Shown: positions 14,471 to 26,823 of the stretch, piece by piece | How the letters are laid out: each line of letters starts with the position of its first letter | Numbering within the stretch: the stretch's first letter is position 1 | NCBI GenBank assembly: GCA_003864495.1 | Contig: ML133400.1 | Coordinates: 1,542,575-1,606,574 of the forward strand | Source of the DNA: Nemopilema nomurai | Lineage: Eukaryota; Cnidaria; Scyphozoa; Rhizostomeae; Rhizostomatidae | DNA length: 64,000 bases | Direction of reading: 5' to 3' | Notes under the pieces: model-generated | Told to the model about the DNA's origin: nothing | What the model saw: only the letters and a program-made list of their open reading frames with translations | Database searches by the model: none | Translations under genes and position numbers: made by a program

Positions 14471-16977
14471 ATGCAAACTCCTTTTCTTCCAAAGCCTAAA
14501 TTTCGGACGATGCTGTTCTACGCAAGCCTTATACTGTTGGTCGCTGCTGCCATCCAAAGTAGCGAGCAAGCACGGAGTCGTGTCTTTCAGCTGAATGGGA
14601 AAATCTTGGCTGTTGGCATGGACAATAACCTTTGGATGCGAGGGGGTGTAGGAAAGAAATTCACTTGGATTAAGGTCCCTGGTTCTTGCTGTGTGACTCA
14701 AATTCACGTCATGAACAACGGCTTTATTGTCGGTGTGGGAACGAATAGGTATTTCCTCACTCTCTTACTTCCGTACTCGGCTTGATAGAATTGGGCCATT
14801 GAGTTAGAAGGCTCAAGTGGCACTTCATACAAGGGTGGGACGTAAATAGCGGCACAGTCCTGCTGATGACCTGTTTGGCTTTGGAAGCACCTTTTCTTGA
14901 TAAACCTGATAACAACAGCAACATTTGAAGACGGTCTTTGTTCTATTCTTCATGTATCATGTATCACTAAAATGGCAGTATTCTGCAATTTCTAAATGAA
15001 CTCTGTACTATGACCTCATGACCTCTCAACTCGTCGGCAGGAAGCTCTATCTAAAGAAATCTGTAACTGCACCCTGGGAGCTGGTACCTAACTCTTGCTG
15101 TGTGAAAGATTTGACAACGGTAAGAAACAAGACGTGCGAAGAGCCTATGTTTGTCGGAGTCGGTATGAATGGCAAGCTCTATTCAAAGAAGACATTGAAC
15201 AGCCCTTGGGTAGGGCCATACGCCAACTCAGGAACAGTCAAAGCAGTGGCTGGAGTGACTGGTCAACTTTATGGCATCGGCATGGACAATTTCATATATC
15301 GAAGACCAGGCTTGAATGGTCGATGGCAGAAGATTCCTGGCTCTTGCTGGCGTAAAGATATCTACGTCGAGATGATGTGTTCACACATCTAACATACAGT
15401 AAGGTTTTGAATATGTCTTCAGGATATAGAAAATTTATATGCTGATGATTGTTAGAAAATCTCTGTCGTGTTTACTCAATTTTCTTGGGCTGATCTTTTG
15501 AATGTTCTAAAAATTATCTTGATAATAGGTGTTGGATTAAACAACAAAATTTACACAAGTCGACTTAAAGGTGTTGCTAAGGTCAAATGGGGATTTGGAG
15601 GGCATCACACGTGTTGCATAAAATCCATACAGGTCCAAGACAGACGACTTACTGCCAAGATCATTGGTGTCGGCATGTCTAATAATCTGCACTTCAAGCT
15701 GTCCCTGAATTCTCAATGGTTTGCTGTTTCAAAAAGTGGAAGTGTAAGTTCACCATATTAATAGCCGCAGAAAGTTGCTCTATGTCTGTGTAAAGATTTT
15801 ATCTCTGCGTCAATACCAATAATAAATCAGCCCTTGCTGCTTCAATTAAACCAACGGATCTGATCCCCGTTTATTCAAAACATAATTAAAAACACGACAC
15901 TGACATGCTCCAAACACAAGCATCTACTTTGTAACCAACAGTTTAGCGATTTATTATATTTGATACCTCTAAAACCCATTTTCACGTTCAACAAGAGCCA
16001 TACAAATGTTCAATCAAGATCTTTGATCATTTTGCTTTGCTGTCATTTCAGGTGACCAACATTCTTGCTCTCAAAAATGGAAACCTGGTTGGCGTTGGAG
16101 TGGACCACAAATTGTACATAAAATCCTCCGTAGGTAGCTCATCATGGCGTCAGGTTCCGAACTCCTGCTGCGTCAAGTCGGTCGCTCAGTTGCTGGACGG
16201 ACGTATAGTTGGAGTGGGAATGAAGAACCGGCTTTGGAAGAAGACCGGACTGAATGGCCGATGGATTCTTATCCCCAATTCTGGTAGCGTTACGAAAATC
16301 ACTGTGGACAAATCTGATCGCATAATCGGCATTGGCACGAATCGCCAGCTCTATGTCAAGCGATGCTACGATAACGGATGGAAAGGCCCTTTGAAGAACA
16401 GTGGAGCACTAGTCGACGTTTCATGCGGCTCCGATGGGTATCTTTATGGGGTTGGCACAAACAACAGGTTGGTTAATTAAGAGCAATTTTGGTGATATGC
16501 TTTTATCCTGCTTTTGATGTCTTTGCACTGAAATATGCGTGGAAAACTTCTCAAATGATCACAGTGCCTTATTTTGAAAGTGGCTAGTTGAAAGTTGAAA
16601 GACTGTTCCCATGATAATTAAGAGAGTGCCATTCCCATGATAATTAAGTAATTGGTACTTAGAAACGTGATTGACAATGTTCTGAATAAAGAGTGGATGA
16701 ATGGTTCGAAATAAAGTAGCCTTGGTGCACTTTTAAGAAGATTGTTTTGAATGGTATATGCCAGTAACTCTTCTTGACAAAAATGAATCCATTTAACTTT
16801 GCCAAAACGTTTCTGCTGTGTACATCACAAAACTCTCTTACAACGCTTGTTGATATGATAACAACAATTCATTTGTTTCTTTGCAGAATCTACAAGAAGG
16901 TTAGCAAGTCGATCGCATCCAAGTGGAAGATGCTTCCAAAGAACAACTGCTGTGTCAAAAGCATTGCTGTCAATTGA
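14471..16977 (+). CDS. Secreted tectonin-like repeat protein, five coding exons
   Basis: Predicted coding exons are 14471-14748, 15041-15351 (or -15378), 15529-15743, 16052-16467 and 16887-16977 (stop TGA). Each has GT-AG borders, and phases match at three of the four joins (2, 1, 0, 2); the second join depends on an uncertain donor. ATGs at 14471 and 14510 are both possible; the second starts directly at a hydrophobic signal peptide (MLFYASLILLVAAAIQSS). The mature part is about ten repeats of ~40 residues. Each has a G-V/I-G-x-(D/N)-x-x-L-Y/W core, a Trp, then P-(G/N)-S and in many repeats a Cys-Cys pair. This spacing resembles tectonin-type beta-propeller blades found in secreted lectins and innate recognition proteins. 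A sugar-binding or extracellular recognition role is inferred, not shown. An alternative is another secreted beta-propeller family. An ATTAAA poly(A) signal follows at 17143. Confidence 0.75.
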
Positions 16978-17142
16978 GCGCATATAAGCGAGAACTTTTG
17001 CTTCCTTCTTTATGTACTAGTGGGCTAGTTAGAAGTACTTCTTTGCAGTTTTTCATTTTTTTATTAATTTGTATCAAGGGCATGAACAATCGACGATTTC
17101 TGAATGAATTTCTGATGCGTAGAATGCATGCAAGGGCAGAGA

Positions 17143-17148
17143 ATTAAA
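17143..17148 (+). promoter_or_regulatory. Candidate poly(A) signal ATTAAA
   Basis: The common variant signal ATTAAA lies 166 bp after the TGA stop of the tectonin-like gene, the first good signal downstream. No cleavage site can be read directly. Confidence 0.35.
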
Positions 17149-17149
17149 A

Positions 17150-20100
17150 GTATAGAACTTTGAAAACTATTGTTCTAGTAATACGTGATTTGCTTCTGCA
17201 TCTTATGCTAAGGCAGATGTAAATGGGATAATAAGCATAAACAAATATAACCATAAACGCGAGAATTATCTGTAGTGAATAATTATCGGCATTTCACAAT
17301 GGGTAATGAACATAATGTGCAATATCAATAGAACAACAAATTGTACTCTTGAAATTCACCTGCTTGCAAAAATCACAATATGACAAAACAAAGTATAAAT
17401 ATGAATGCAAATATTTTGAATGAAAATGACTGCAAAAAGCTTGAATGCCAATCTGAAAAACCAGCATCAATAGTGTGAAAAATTAGGGTGTGAAAAAAGG
17501 ACCCAGTAGCGAGTGCAAATGCAGAAACGTGTATGCAAGCCTTTTGCATTACGTCGATAGCTCATGGCTAGGCTCTATAAGATCTAACCTAAAGCACCAC
17601 ATAATTCTTTTGCTATGAGTGGTCACGCAGAAGTCTATGGCGTGAATTTGGTGACCTGATAAAGAGTTCACTTCTTTTTCATAACTTTCAACAGTTTTGA
17701 TGAGGCTGAGAATTAAAAAATGGGTGTTGAAATCAAGGCGAGGCTGATACTAGAATTGTGCGTTGACCAAACTTGAACAAAGTTCAAGGCTAAGTTTAAA
17801 CAAAATTTGAAAATTTACAAAACGACAATGCAAGTGCGTTCTGATTGGCATAAAAGTCATGTCAATATTTACTGATTGGTAAAAAATATGAGAAATATTG
17901 AAAAGAAGTGAACCCTTTTGCAGGTCTTATCATGAATTCAAGTGTACAATTTTAGGGGTAAATGCACGCCATGTAAGTCAAACGCAGCAAAGCGCATTTT
18001 CCTGCACAATTCTTTCTTTTCGACCACAGATAAAATCTGCCCGATAAACTCGGACTTTGCATGCAGTAGCAATACGACAGAATTGATAGATTTTCTCAAG
18101 AGCTATTCCTCAGGTCTTCAGCAAGTGTGCCATCTTTAATGTATCTCTTTTAGGGTGAGCGGAGATGACATGATCTCAGGAAAGCATCTTGTTCCTAAAG
18201 CACTGCATGCCTAAACCGCTTGTCTTGATGCACCTATCTACGGAGCAATTGTGTACACTTGATAACAAATAGTACGTGAATGAAAAAGCAGACGGAAATG
18301 ATCAACCGAGGGATGTTGAGAAAAGTGAAACCTAAAAGTAATAATTCAAACTAGAATAGCCATTTCGACTGAGCCTGTTCACGAATTCACAAGTTTCTCA
18401 TAACTGTACAAAGAGGACTTTAATATACACGTAATGGAAAAATTAGGATTGATTAAGAAAAGATTAACTAAAATAAGAAATAAGTAAACAAATGGGCTTC
18501 CTTGGAGGACTTGTAGTGAACCTGTGGGACACCTTGTCACAGAATAACGAGTGAAAAATTCAATGGGAAGAGTCTGTTCTCAAAGAAGATTTAAAACAGG
18601 GATTTTGTCATATGGCTCTGTTAGAATAAATTGACATATGACATAAATGTTTGTCATATGACAAATGGCTCAAAGATCTACGGGAGTTCTGTTGTTTCGA
18701 CTCAATGTTGCAATGGGACCGTTGCTAGCAGCGAACGGTCGTGAGTCGGATAGCATTTCCGACTTGGCTCATAATCCTCTTGGATCGCTCCCGGAATGAT
18801 TTTCTAATTTTAACAAATTGAATTACATTTTTCATGAATTCATAATTGATAGCATTAAAAATATTATCTTCCAATCAAAAGGCTTTATTCCAAACCAATT
18901 CATAGACATAGACGGCGAGCACAAGTGGAGCGGCTCTGATTCATTTCGACCGCAAACCCAGTGATTGCGAGAAGTACTCATATTGCCTAGAAGCTCGCAC
19001 CCATATCGCATATTACCTACCGCTGACAACATTTCTCTTAGCTTTTATTTCGAATAATATTTCTTTTATTTTGGTTCCTTTGCAAATAACTTTGCAATGG
19101 TGGCATTTCATGTCCTCTGTCGCAGGAGGTCATTGGCCTAAACCTCTCAAACTATTGTTTAGCCTATTCATGCTTCCATTGTAATATTTTTACCATCAAC
19201 ATGTTCCAATGTCTACATACCCATAGCAACGTTACCAAAACTTTGTAGCCAGGGGTGCATCTAAAAGGGGGGGCGTTGTGGGGCTACAATCTCTGCCATT
19301 TTTGGCAAGGAAGTGAATTTTGCCCTATTCCCATGGAAATCCAATGTCTTTATGCCCTTTCTGCACGAAACCCTTGCCCTTAAAATATCCTAGTTGCCCC
19401 ATTGGTAGCGTCCTTCGTTTTATGTATATACGTCTAGGTTAAAGTTAGTTCGTTACGTGGAGGAAAAGACACACAAAATCACAGCAAACTTGTCGTTTTG
19501 AATCGATGGCCTAAGGCAGCGTGAACCAAAGATAAAGATTACTAGGTCTTCTTACTAGAAATAAACTGAAATTCTTTCGCAAATCTAACATGAAAAGGCG
19601 TGCCTGAGTGTGTTAACCTCACAGTCGCTTTCTGAAAAACAGTTCACTTTCGAGTGGAGATAAGATTATAAGCCTTAGAAAATAAGCCGAAAACACTTTC
19701 ATCAGCCTGTTAAGATATGATTTGTGGTGAAATATAGTCTTAATCTAAGTTGCCGCATTGATCCCAGCTATAAAGTATGTTGTTGAGATTTCAAAACCCT
19801 TTCACTTCTGAAAACCATGTTTGCAATTCCAATGAGTTATCTTTTTACAAATACAAAGCAGATAGATAGCCTAGTCTGCGGCTTAAAACTTAATTTTGAA
19901 TGGATAGTTCACCTAGGTCCTTCTCGGCCTCTATTTTTTCGCACAATTCAACTTCCTTCGGCTCTTTAATTTCATATCGCACACAAACCTTCTAAATCAT
20001 TGGATTAAAATTTATATTATTAAGCTGTCCTGTTTCAATATTCGATACTGTTTTTTCTAAACAAAAATATCGAAACAAGGACCTTCTGTGCATAACATAT

Positions 20101-21200
20101 TTAGTTGCTTTTCGATTTTTAAAAAAGGATCTGCTCATTTCTTGTAATCTCTTAATTGATGTTTGCATTGAGAGGGAAGTATCGCAATCTGCTTAGAATA
20201 TGCGTTAGACATTCATTCTCTACCAAACAAATTGTCAAAGATTGGCTGTCATGCATATGCAAATATTATGGTTGAACAGGATCAGAGCGATTTTTTTATC
20301 AATTAGGGCTTTCACTAGAGATATCATACCATACGAGCCGCTAACCCTTGGAATAGCAACCTGTTTACCTGGTCAGTTGGTGTGGTACTCCTTCTTGCTC
20401 CAACTTTTGAAGATTTTTCTCAAAGGGAAATCCTTTAAGAAACTTTTAGAACTAAATCAATATTTTTAAGAAACTCCAAAAAATAAGACGCCCGAAAATA
20501 GTATGTCAACAATCCATTTTTGCTTGATTTAAATTTGATAACACACTTTTATTAAGAGTAACACAGGATGTTGAGTCTACTTAGTAGTAGATGGAATTCC
20601 GATAACTTTACAAATACTTTGCCATGAAATACTTTCACAGAATAGTTTTCAGTATCAGTTTTTTAATCAATGTTTGGCAAGCAGTTCTTATTAGGGTTCG
20701 CCAGCATGAGCATGAGACGGTAAACAACAAATTACTTGATGCTTTTTACGATAACTGGCTTGCTGGAACCGTCGTATTGTTTAATTCAAAGTCAAAAGAT
20801 ACCGTGTCCTATTTGAGGACTAAAGTGAAGACTTTATACGGTTGAATGATATAAGTGGAGAAGACATGATTTTGCTCAATAATTGACGTTTATTCTTGGG
20901 CCTAATGACATAAAAGTTTAAGCATTATTATCTGTTTATATGCTGTTCCCGTATTACAAAAATCTAAGCACACTGTACTGAATGTCTCAATAAAAGGACC
21001 CCTGTTTCCATAAGAATATTGAGCAAGAGATATGATATCAAATCTTACTGTAGTTTTATAAATTTTAATTCGATTAATATGCAAGGAAAGGCGCAAAATT
21101 TGATGTTAAATGCTTATATAAAAATAAGAAACTTTTAAGAAACTTTTAGTACTAGAAACTAGTGAAAAATTAAGAAACGTTTAGTACTTGGACCCAAGCT
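17150..21200. other. Intergenic, AT-rich, no recognisable gene
   Basis: Only short open frames occur here and none shows a domain I recognise or convincing splice sites. A cluster of CATATG-containing palindromes (GTCATATGAC) sits near 18600-18665. A 73-codon frame at 20624-20845 could be an old repeat fragment, but nothing supports a function. Confidence 0.55.
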
Positions 21201-21353
21201 AGGTTCCCTTTAAAAAGAAAAGCGTATATCGGCAGCAGAGGACGTGAAGCTGCCGAGAAAATAAACAGCACATGAAAGAGCTGTCGTTTGAAATGAACTC
21301 GCAGGCATCCGTCCATCACGTAAACAAGAACACCAAATGCAGCGAAGTCTCAA

Positions 21354-21749
21354 ATGTCTAAATCTCGAGCTGGATACAATAAATCTTTCATGATTAACAA
21401 TTGTAAATTCTGCGGAAAATCTCATAGGCGAGGAGAATGCCCAGCCTATGGTCGGAAATCTCACAAATGCAAGAAAGATAACCAATTCGCAAAGTTTTGC
21501 CCCTGTAGGGGAGTGCATCATATTGCTCACGATTATACTTTGTCCAATGAAGGTGATGATGATATAGAATTTTACATTGGTGTAATTAACTCTTCCAACG
21601 TTGAGAATGCCAACATCAGCGACATGGAACGAAAGCGTAAAATACAGACTGTCCAACAAGATGTCAGATCTTCTGACTGGTCTGTGAATTTATGCATCAA
21701 CGCATCATAAAGTTCAAAATTGATACAGGCGCATAATGCAATGTTTCAC
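21354..21749 (+). pseudogene. Ty3/gypsy gag end and protease start, interrupted
   Basis: The frame at 21354-21710 encodes a Cys/His-rich segment with C-x2-C-x3-H-x4-C spacing (CKFCGKSHRRGEC) and a second cluster, the usual layout of a gypsy-type Gag zinc knuckle that binds RNA. After a frame change, the aspartic protease active-site motif D-T-G-A appears at about 21721-21732, followed by a stop and the hAT insertion. The same protein resumes at 26824, past the hAT. No 5' LTR or full Gag is visible upstream, so the element is truncated at its 5' end. It is non-functional as read. Confidence 0.75.
21742..21749. repeat. Left 8-bp target site duplication (TGTTTCAC)
   Basis: TGTTTCAC directly precedes the left terminal inverted repeat and is repeated exactly at 26824-26831 after the right one. 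Eight-base duplications are the hallmark of the hAT superfamily. The site lies inside the gypsy protease region. Confidence 0.9.
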
Positions 21750-22967
21750 CAGTGGCGTAGCGTGAGTTGCAGAAGCGGGCATGCGGGGAGGGGTCTGGAG
21801 TCAAGGGGCCACGCCCTTATGAGGGAGCAGAGGACGAAGCCCCCGGAAGCTATAGCTTTTTAAAAACACCTGGTTGTTTAAATAGCGCTCTCTCTGGATT
21901 CTTATCATGCCCAAACAGAACATCTACAAAACAGTTCGAAACGTAAATTATATAATAAAAACATGACAATTTTTGACAACAACATGACATGACAAACATG
22001 ACTATGTTCAAATTAGGCTACAATCTCTGAGCTGATAAACAATCCAAGAACTTCTATAGCAATTTAATGTTCGTGGTTATGATAATGTTTATAAAAAAAT
22101 GCTGGCGAAAATGGTATTCTAAAAGGGCAGACCCCCGTACCCAGGCATAAATTTAAGGAATTTTCATCACTGCACAAAACAGCGTAAATCGCAGATTTTC
22201 GGGGCCAAATAGGGTGTGGCTAAGTTTAGACTGGACCTCTTTTGGACGGAACAAAAACGTATCATATTATTTTCAGGGACACTTTCAGTGTAATTTAGCC
22301 TAACTACAGCCACCACTGATTAGGTATACATCCTACCAGAACATATCAAACGCGATCAAAGGAAAACAGAGTAGCAAACCTGATAATTGGGAAGTTTTTC
22401 TTCACCTCCACCCAATGGAGTCATTATAGTATTTCTTGGGAGTGGGGGAAATGAACTGGAATGCAAGTTACGGCGTTTTTAAGTTATTGACTGATTCTTT
22501 TCAGGCAGATTAACTGTTTCTAGCCGTTTCTTTTCATAGAAAGCTGTCTTTCAGAAACTAGACCTCTAATCTTGTTAAATATTTCAATCTGTTTAAGAAC
22601 TATCCTAAACATAGCCTTACTGTATTTTACATATTATGTTATGTAAAATGAGGTTTGTCTTCTTTAACTGCATAATACAAATCTGTAACTGCTTTTAATC
22701 TTTCGAAACTACGCCTGGCTAACTTTATGAATACCCAAACCAAAAAAGTTCTTATCCATATAAAAAACAGAGATAGAAATGGTATTCGATCCAATTATAG
22801 TGGTGTATTGTGTTTCATACAAAACAAAGAGAAAGCAGATCATTTGATGGTGGTAATGGCATTGGGTCTTTTTCGCCGTGCAATGCAGAAATGCCCAGTT
22901 TCTGTTCTGCAAGTCAAAGTAGGTTACAGTAGGTAGCATTTTTCTCAGCGTTATTCACTGTTACACA

Positions 22968-23350
22968 TTGGTAGATTTGGCTGAAATTCGCAGAAAATCC
23001 ACCCAGAAGTTGTCAAGAGGTTCCGTCACAATGGTCGAATACCACCAATATGTACCGTCACGGGCACAGAAGCGCGCTCGAAAACAGAGGATGATCACGT
23101 CAATAGCGAAACCCATAAGGAGACTAAAGGCAATGAGGTTGAAATGCTTGTCAACAAGAGAAAAAGTTGAAACCATACCTTTGTATACAGTTTCCAACTC
23201 GCAAACAGTAAAATGGCTAACAGAATAGTAACGCTGGTTATGAAATGAAATTGTCAGCAAGTTCTTCAATGAGCCTTCACACTTATGCTGGCATTCATCC
23301 TTTGACTTACAGTACATAACACCTCAGAGTCACCATGATCTCTTGAACAT
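22968..23350 (+). pseudogene. Possible N-terminal remnant of the hAT transposase
   Basis: A plus-strand frame at 22968-23228 encodes a basic segment rich in Arg and Lys, followed by broken frames leading to the clearer transposase remnant from 23350. Location inside the hAT and matching strand are the only support. I do not recognise a DNA-binding domain in it. Confidence 0.3.
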
Positions 23351-25191
23351 GATAGTTTTAACGGATCTCCCAAATCTACAGAAACTGGTAGATGAATGTC
23401 TTGCCGCTTTTTTCCGCTTCGATACAGCAATGGGTCGATCACAGAAAGACAACGAGTTTATGCTGTTAAAGTTGACTGATCAATTTGGAGCAGAGTCACC
23501 AAAGTAAATTGGTCTTGGGCACGTCACGGGCAGAGGAGCAGTGGGCAATTTACAAGCGCTGAAGGATGGTGCAAGCGGTACGATTGGCTTCAGGGATGTT
23601 TTGAAGGTTGCCAACCATATGACAACAGATGGTGAAAATAAAATTGTGGGGCAACATAGAGGACTATGAAAGTTGATTGATGACGAGCGAGCAAAGGATG
23701 AATTGAATTTTCCAATGCTGAAATCGATCTGTGCTGTTAATTCTTCTGCCTTAGCATATAAGGGTCTTTGTAAAGAGGTTGACACACTGATTCAGAAAGC
23801 TTCCTCCATATCCACTTTTCTCCATGCATCAGCTGCCCCTACAACAGAGCTAGAAGTGCTTACCAAAGGAATGGGACTGTAAGTTCGCCGTTTCCTTAAA
23901 TACTTCAAAATAATATGGTCAGAATTTTTATCTTCCCTTATAGACGCCATCTTGATATCTTGGAGAGCCATAACCAGTTTTTGCCAGAAAAACGATTCAG
24001 GTCCCGAAAAAGAGCAAATTAAATGGTTTGGCAAACTCTTGTCTAACAAGGACAATTTGCTGCTAATGTGTTTTCTTGGAGGCGTTCTGTATTTGCTATG
24101 AGCGTTTCAGAAATAGTTACAAGGATATGACGTAACCATCGTGGATATAGTTCCAGAAACAGATAGATTTGTTGCAAAGCTGGAGAAGCTCAATGACCGC
24201 CCACTTGTTGGAGGTTGGGAGGAGAAATTCTACGACAGTTATGATGAGGATGACAATGCATTCTTTGGGACAGTTTTGTGGAAGAAAGAGCGGCGCAAGG
24301 GGAATAGAAACTTGTTTGTATCCGAAACAAGGGCATTTCCAGCAATCAGGGTAAAGGTCTTGTTGTCTTTGCGGGAATTTTTGAAAAAAACTTCCTGACG
24401 TTGATGATCGTGCAAAGGATAACTTCGGTTCCTTCGTAAAGCTTACAGCCAGTGAAAATTATATACGGGAAATACATGCCTCAGTTGCACCAGACCTTGA
24501 GTTGCGGTCACTGACAGACCAGTATACCGTAAATCCTCGAATTGGCCCCCCCTCGAAAAAGCCCCTCCCCCTCGAATAAGCCCCCACCCTAGAACTACAA
24601 ATTTTCAATAAGCCCTCCCCTCGAATAAGCCCCCACTCGATTTGTTGATTTTTGACTCCTGAGGTTGCCTTTGGCATTTTAGTGAATTACCACAAAAATT
24701 TGTATTTTTGTTAATAATTTAATCAAATCTTACTTTATACTTAGGCTATTTTTTATATTATGAAAAGAAAGAAATTTCAAAAATTATATTTTTATGTGGC
24801 ATGTTCCAAAAAAATTTATAAACCCCCCCCCCCCTCGAATAAGCCCCCCCTCAAACAAGCCTCCCTCCAAAAATGTCAAAAATAAATAAGCCCCCAGGAG
24901 GCTAATTCGAGGATTTACGGTAATGACATTCAGGAGAGCGATATTAGGAAAGACGGAAACTCAAAGGCTCTTCTGAAACAGCTTTGCAGACAGGAGCACT
25001 ACAGAGAGGTAGCACAGGTTATGGCCCGGATTCTGGTGTGCAAGCCACACTCCGCAGATTGCGAGAGATTGGTCTCGGTATATAGTAGTCTCAAGACAAG
25101 CGCCAGAAGCCGGCTTCTACGCGAAACGATAAGCAACTATTTATATGTCAACATGAATATGCCTGTCTTGATCATGTTCAACCGACCCTAG
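23350..25191 (+). pseudogene. hAT transposase remnant, split by a MITE
   Basis: Fragments in changing frames run from about 23350 (a segment with LPNLQKLVDECLAAFFRFDT) through 23673-23882 and 24141-24398. They resume after the MITE at 24923 and end at the TAG at 25189-25191. The last part shows the hAT C-terminal dimerisation signature: A-D-C-E-R near 25060 followed by S-x-L-K-T-x-x-R-S-R-L. It resembles the ZNF862-like branch of hAT transposases. Removing the MITE with one TA copy rejoins the codons Q-Y-N-D-I without a frame change. At least three frameshifts and several stops make the gene inactive. Confidence 0.8.
24527..24920. mobile_element. TA-flanked MITE, 394 bp, inside the hAT transposase
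   Basis: The element starts with CCGTAAATCCTCGAATT and ends with the exact complement, giving a 17-bp inverted repeat. TA dinucleotides flank it at 24525-24526 and 24921-24922. It contains repeated CCTCGAATAAGCCCCC blocks and a C-rich run near 24824. It carries no coding capacity. TA duplication suggests mobilisation by a Tc1/mariner-like transposase, but that is an inference from the target site alone. Confidence 0.85.
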
Positions 25192-26072
25192 ACCTGCTGT
25201 GCACTACTTTCTCCAAGACGGAAATCGTAGTGTAAGGGATGCACCAAAGGCAGATTGACAAGTGTAGTTTCGCAAAGTATTTGAAAGTGAAAGTGAGACA
25301 CAAGACGAAGAAATGAACGAGAAAAAGCCTTTGCAACGTAGTTTTTAGACATTTTCACTGACAGAAGAGATGCTATATTCTAAATAAACGTTTACTGTCA
25401 TGTTCCTAATTGTAAGGAGGGGGGGGGGGTAAACTAAATTTTTAAGGACTTTTGCATACTCATTTCCATTCATTAACACCCCCTAGTTATGTATTTCATG
25501 CAAAATTCCTATTTAAATACCCCCAAATTTAAACATAATTTCGGCAAATCTAAGCATTTCAATCCATTATGACTTCCCCATTTAAGTGTTTAGGAACTTG
25601 AGAGTACTTTGTTCGCAGATATGTAATCATGTTATCAAGTTTCAGGTAAAGTTTTGTTAGTTTATCCTGGGGTATGTTAAATGCTTGTTTTTTAGGAGAG
25701 TTTTGACAGCCTACTTTCGGAATAGGAATCAGCGGTATAACATTGGTAATAGATACGTAAAGATATAATTTGTTTGGTTATCATATACCCTGATGCATCT
25801 AATTGAAATATCGTTCAACAAAGGGATGCGCAAACTCGTGCTGAGTTGGCTGAGTCTTGTTGCCACGTTGTATAACTAGCATACGGATTTTCAAATTCAA
25901 AGTCGTTATAAAGTGCGTTTGTGACCAACTGTATACTATTTATATTGTTAAAATTGGTTTAAGTTGAGTTCCAGTTGTAGCTATGAAGAAATTCATCACT
26001 GCACATTTTCGAGTCATCACTGCACAAATTGGTCATCACTGCACCTTAAATTAAACCTTGCCCGTACCACCC

Positions 26073-26123
26073 CTATTTGCGTACCCTCCCTATTTGGGTA
26101 CCCTCACTAATTGAGTACCCTCA
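26073..26123. repeat. Three 17-bp tandem repeats near the hAT right end
   Basis: Three consecutive 17-mers of the form CTATTTGNGTACCCTCA lie in the right noncoding flank of the hAT element, just after three TCATCACTGCAC motifs. Such subterminal repeats are often transposase binding sites in hAT elements. That role is an inference here. Confidence 0.7.
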
Positions 26124-26492
26124 CCTGGCACTCAAGCTAAAATGAGAGGTATTTGTGCAATCATCTTATACTCCTGTCTCTATAAACCTATAATCCATAT
26201 CGTCTACTTGTTTGAATCCACATGTCGAAGACTTATGCTGAGATTCAATTCAACTAGGGCATGCGGATCGGCAACAGCAAGCCAAGTCACGTGATCAGAT
26301 GCTGATCAAGAGAACACGAAGCAAGCTGGGGTCAGTTGCTTCCCTTTCAAAGCTCTGTCCTCAACGCTGTGAGTAAATAATTGGAGCAATTTTTCGTTAG
26401 CATGATAGATTATTCGTTGATACAACATTCTATCCTACTTTTTTGCAAAATTTTACGTTTAAAGAGGGAAAAAGCAATTGTTTTATATCAGC

Positions 26493-26516
26493 GAATGCGG
26501 TCATAATTCCGCATTC
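26493..26516. other. Perfect 8-bp hairpin in the hAT right end
   Basis: GAATGCGG, an 8-base loop TCATAATT, then CCGCATTC form a perfect stem. Copy 2 keeps a 7-bp version at 32389-32410. It may be part of the hAT subterminal structure. Confidence 0.6.
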
Positions 26517-26823
26517 CCGGAAATGAGCTGTGCTGCCTGCAGACAAATGTTGCTAGCCAAAGTCAGTCCAAAACAAAGGGATCTTCAGAAACAGGGATAC
26601 GAAGATTAGTAATTTTCTGGCAAGGTTAAAGCTAAGGTGGATCCATTGAACTCCGATGGGTGGATCAAGGGTGCAACAGTGCAAATTTTAATTAATCGTC
26701 AATGCAAATGTTTAAGCAATAAAAACATTTTTCTTTTTGAGAAAGGCGTTTTTAAAAATATTTTTGGTCAGATTTTGCAGGGCATGCGGCGCATTACCAG
26801 CTTCCCTTGACGCTACGCCACTG

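Larger units (their letters stand above)
21750..26823. mobile_element. hAT-superfamily DNA transposon, 5.07 kb
   Basis: Ends are perfect 14-bp inverted repeats, CAGTGGCGTAGCGT at 21750-21763 and its complement at 26810-26823, flanked by the exact 8-bp duplication TGTTTCAC. Inside, the plus strand carries a decayed transposase with a hAT dimerisation region at its end. Noncoding flanks hold repeated TCATCACTGCAC motifs (22164; 25993, 26014, 26033) and a 17-bp tandem repeat. A 394-bp MITE sits within the coding region. The element inserted into a gypsy retroelement. Frameshifts and stops show that it cannot encode an intact transposase now. The right ~440 bp are duplicated at 32275-32710. Confidence 0.9.

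Noticed and set aside
22961..23317. Minus-strand 118-codon frame in the hAT
   Set aside because: It is antisense to the likely transposase remnant and has no domain.
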